NCBI GenBank assembly: GCA_035759925.1
Contig: DASTTY010000019.1
Location: 1-16,156 of the forward strand
Origin: RHKX01 sp035759925
Lineage (GTDB): Bacteria; Actinomycetota; Thermoleophilia; Solirubrobacterales; 70-9
DNA length: 16,156 nucleotides
Direction of reading: 5' to 3'
The translations under genes and the position numbers were made by a program. Below the pieces are notes generated by a model that was not told the DNA's origin, did no database searches, and saw only the letters and a program-made list of their open reading frames with translations. Below, piece after piece: positions 14,439-16,156 of this stretch (position 1 is the stretch's first letter; the number at the start of each line of letters is the position of its first letter).

Positions 14439-16156
14439 ATGAGGCGGGCGTGGTGCGTGATCGTCGCGGCGGTCATCACCGCGTCCGTCGCCGCCGGCTT
14501 CGCTTCGGTCGCGCGGGCCGCCGAGCGGCCCCCGAACGTGGTCGTCCTGATGAGCGACGACCAGACGCTCGAGGAGATGCGGTTCATGCCGGCGACCGAG
14601 CGCCTGATCGGTGCCGCCGGCGCGGAGTTCCCGGAGACGATCACGAACTGGCCGCTCTGCTGCCCATCGCGGGCGACGTACATGACCGGGCAGTACGCGC
14701 ACAACCACGGCGTCCTCGGCAACAAGGAGCCGCAGGGTGGCTTTGGCCACCTCGACACCGAGCACACCCTGCCGGTCTGGCTGCAGCGCGCCGGCTATCG
14801 GACGATCCACATCGGCAAGTTCCTGAACGGCTACGAGGGCAGCGGCGTCGGGGTTCCGCCGGGCTGGTCGGACTGGCACGGCCTGAAGCTGACCTACTTC
14901 TATTACGGCTACCGCATCTTCGAGGCCGGACAGGTCGTGACCTACGGATCGCTCGACGAGGATCCCGACGCACCGGCGGCGCCGGAGACCTACTCGACCG
15001 ACGTCCTCACCGACAAGGCGGTGCAGGCGATCGACGAGAGCGCCCCGTCGCGGCAGCCGTTCTTCCTCTCGGTCGGCTACCTGGCGCCGCACGCCGGCGG
15101 TCCCGAGGGCGCGCCCGACAGTCGCTGCCGCGACACCGCCAAGCCGGCGGCCCGCGACATCGGCGCCCTCGACGACGTGCCACTGCCGCAGCCACCGAAC
15201 TTCAACGAGGCCGACAACTCCGACAAGCCGCGCGAGATCCGCCGCCTCGCTCCCCTGACCGCACCGCAGATCGCCCGGGCGACGAAGAACTACCGCTGCC
15301 GGGGCGAGTCGATGATGGCGATCGACGACGGCGTCAAACGGATCGTCGATGAACTGCGGGCCCAGGGCGAGCTCGAGGACACGCTCGTGATCTACACCTC
15401 CGACAACGGGTTCTTCCACGGCGAGCACCGGATCCTCGCCGGCAAGAACCGCGTCTACGAGGAAGCGGTCCGGGTGCCGCTGCTGATGCGGGGCCCCGGC
15501 ATCCCGCGCGGCGTCGAGGTCGCCGACGAGGCGTCCAACGCCGACCTCGCGGCGACGATCGCCGCGGCGGCCGGCGCGACGCCCGATTTCGCGCTCGACG
15601 GCCGTTCGTTGCTGCCGTTCGTCCGCCACCCCGACCGGATGCACGGCCGCGAGCTGCTGATCGAGCAGGACACGCCGGAGGCCGAGGACGGCGAGCCGCG
15701 CGGGACCGAGTATGCGGCGATCCGGACCAGCCGCTGGAAGCTCGTCCGCTACTGGGACGGCCAGGTCGAGCTCTACGACCTCCGCAACGACCCCTACGAG
15801 CTCGACAACCTCCGGGCCGACCCCGCCTACGACGAGGTCCAGCAGGCGCTCGCGGCCCGGCTCGAGAAGCTCCGCACCTGCGCGGGCCGGACCTGCCGCA
15901 AGAAGCCGGCGCTGACCATGAAGCTGCCGGCGCCGGTCCGTAAGGACGGCCGGCGCTGCCGCACCGCCGGCGACTTCGTCGCCAAGGTCCGCCGTCCCGA
16001 CGGCGCCGGGCCCGGCTCACGGATCGTCCGCGTCTCCTTTCGGGTCGCCGGCGAGCGCTCCGGCACCGTCCGCTCATCGCCGTTCAACCGCAAGCTCAAC
16101 TCTCGCCTCCTGCGCTCCGAGCGGAAGCCGCTGATCGAGGCCGACGCCGAGCTGCT
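14439..16156 (+). CDS. Secreted sulfatase, N-acetylglucosamine-6-sulfatase-like; 3' end cut off by window edge
   Basis: Predicted exported sulfate-ester hydrolase, 572 residues visible. The signal peptide is about 1-27, cleaving after ARA. The alkaline-phosphatase-fold core follows: metal ligands D40-D41 in MSDDQ, the formylglycine motif C74-C-P-S-R78 (the first Cys is the residue normally oxidised), GKFLNGY, a histidine in APHAGG, and D322-N323 in SDNGFFHGEH. The pattern LCCPSRATYMTGQYAHNHGV, GKFLNGY and the PPGWSDWHGL stretch resemble human GNS, so it sits near N-acetylglucosamine-6-sulfatases, but the substrate is unproven. After the core, from about residue 481, is a Cys/Lys/Arg-rich extension not usual in sulfatases. 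The ATG at 14439 has GGGAGG eight bases upstream; an in-frame ATG at 14418 is less well placed. Activation requires a formylglycine-generating enzyme, not encoded here. Confidence 0.92.
   Translation, partial: MRRAWCVIVAAVITASVAAGFASVARAAERPPNVVVLMSDDQTLEEMRFMPATERLIGAAGAEFPETITNWPLCCPSRATYMTGQYAHNHGVLGNKEPQGGFGHLDTEHTLPVWLQRAGYRTIHIGKFLNGYEGSGVGVPPGWSDWHGLKLTYFYYGYRIFEAGQVVTYGSLDEDPDAPAAPETYSTDVLTDKAVQAIDESAPSRQPFFLSVGYLAPHAGGPEGAPDSRCRDTAKPAARDIGALDDVPLPQPPNFNEADNSDKPREIRRLAPLTAPQIARATKNYRCRGESMMAIDDGVKRIVDELRAQGELEDTLVIYTSDNGFFHGEHRILAGKNRVYEEAVRVPLLMRGPGIPRGVEVADEASNADLAATIAAAAGATPDFALDGRSLLPFVRHPDRMHGRELLIEQDTPEAEDGEPRGTEYAAIRTSRWKLVRYWDGQVELYDLRNDPYELDNLRADPAYDEVQQALAARLEKLRTCAGRTCRKKPALTMKLPAPVRKDGRRCRTAGDFVAKVRRPDGAGPGSRIVRVSFRVAGERSGTVRSSPFNRKLNSRLLRSERKPLIEADAEL

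Noticed and set aside
1..16156. Defence system, prophage, CRISPR or mobile element
   Set aside because: No regularly spaced repeats, integrase, transposase, terminal repeats or toxin-antitoxin pair were seen, and the neighbouring genes are housekeeping or envelope types.

Overview
The window is ordinary, densely coded chromosome from a GC-rich bacterium. The signs point to an actinomycete-type genome, and the protein style suggests Thermoleophilia/Solirubrobacterales; that placement is inference. The signs are very high GC, GTG starts, a groES-groEL operon under a textbook CIRCE operator, a full-length Lhr helicase, and a CRP regulator carrying the Thr-Asn pair of mycobacterial CRP in its C-helix. 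I see no tRNA, rRNA, CRISPR array, insertion sequence, phage gene or integration scar. No stretch over 300 bases lacks a gene.

Layout. (1) 1-1605, minus strand: groEL (3' end cut by the window), groES, then CIRCE and a good TTGACT/TAGACT promoter. (2) 1637-4090, minus strand: a series that reads, in transcription order, Nei-type DNA glycosylase, CRP-family regulator, ASCH-domain protein and SRPBCC protein, ending just upstream of the groES promoter. (3) 4125-4574, plus strand: a small secreted protein I do not recognise, divergent from the glycosylase. (4) 4595-6189, minus strand: a two-gene ABC exporter of the YadG/YadH type, with overlapping stop and start. (5) 6235-9679, plus strand: GNAT-like protein, UPF0104/LPG-synthase-like membrane protein, secreted M23 peptidase with a FlgD-like domain, and a SAM methyltransferase. 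(6) 9703-14322, minus strand: the giant Lhr helicase. (7) 14439 to the end, plus strand: a secreted sulfatase resembling N-acetylglucosamine-6-sulfatase, cut by the window edge.

The genes do not form one pathway. Themes are protein folding under heat control (groESL/HrcA), DNA repair (Nei-type glycosylase, Lhr), cAMP-type regulation, envelope and export functions (ABC exporter, UPF0104 protein, M23 peptidase) and secreted hydrolysis (sulfatase).

The most interesting signal is regulatory rather than a new system. Several genes (ASCH, crp, the small secreted protein, the exporter ATPase, the M23 peptidase and perhaps lhr) have a -10-like hexamer ending exactly 7-8 bases before the start codon and no Shine-Dalgarno. 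This is the geometry of leaderless mRNAs. groES, groEL, the methyltransferase and the sulfatase instead have clear Shine-Dalgarno sequences. The crp -10 also lies inside a perfect palindrome, a candidate autoregulatory operator. I found no convincing undescribed multi-gene system.
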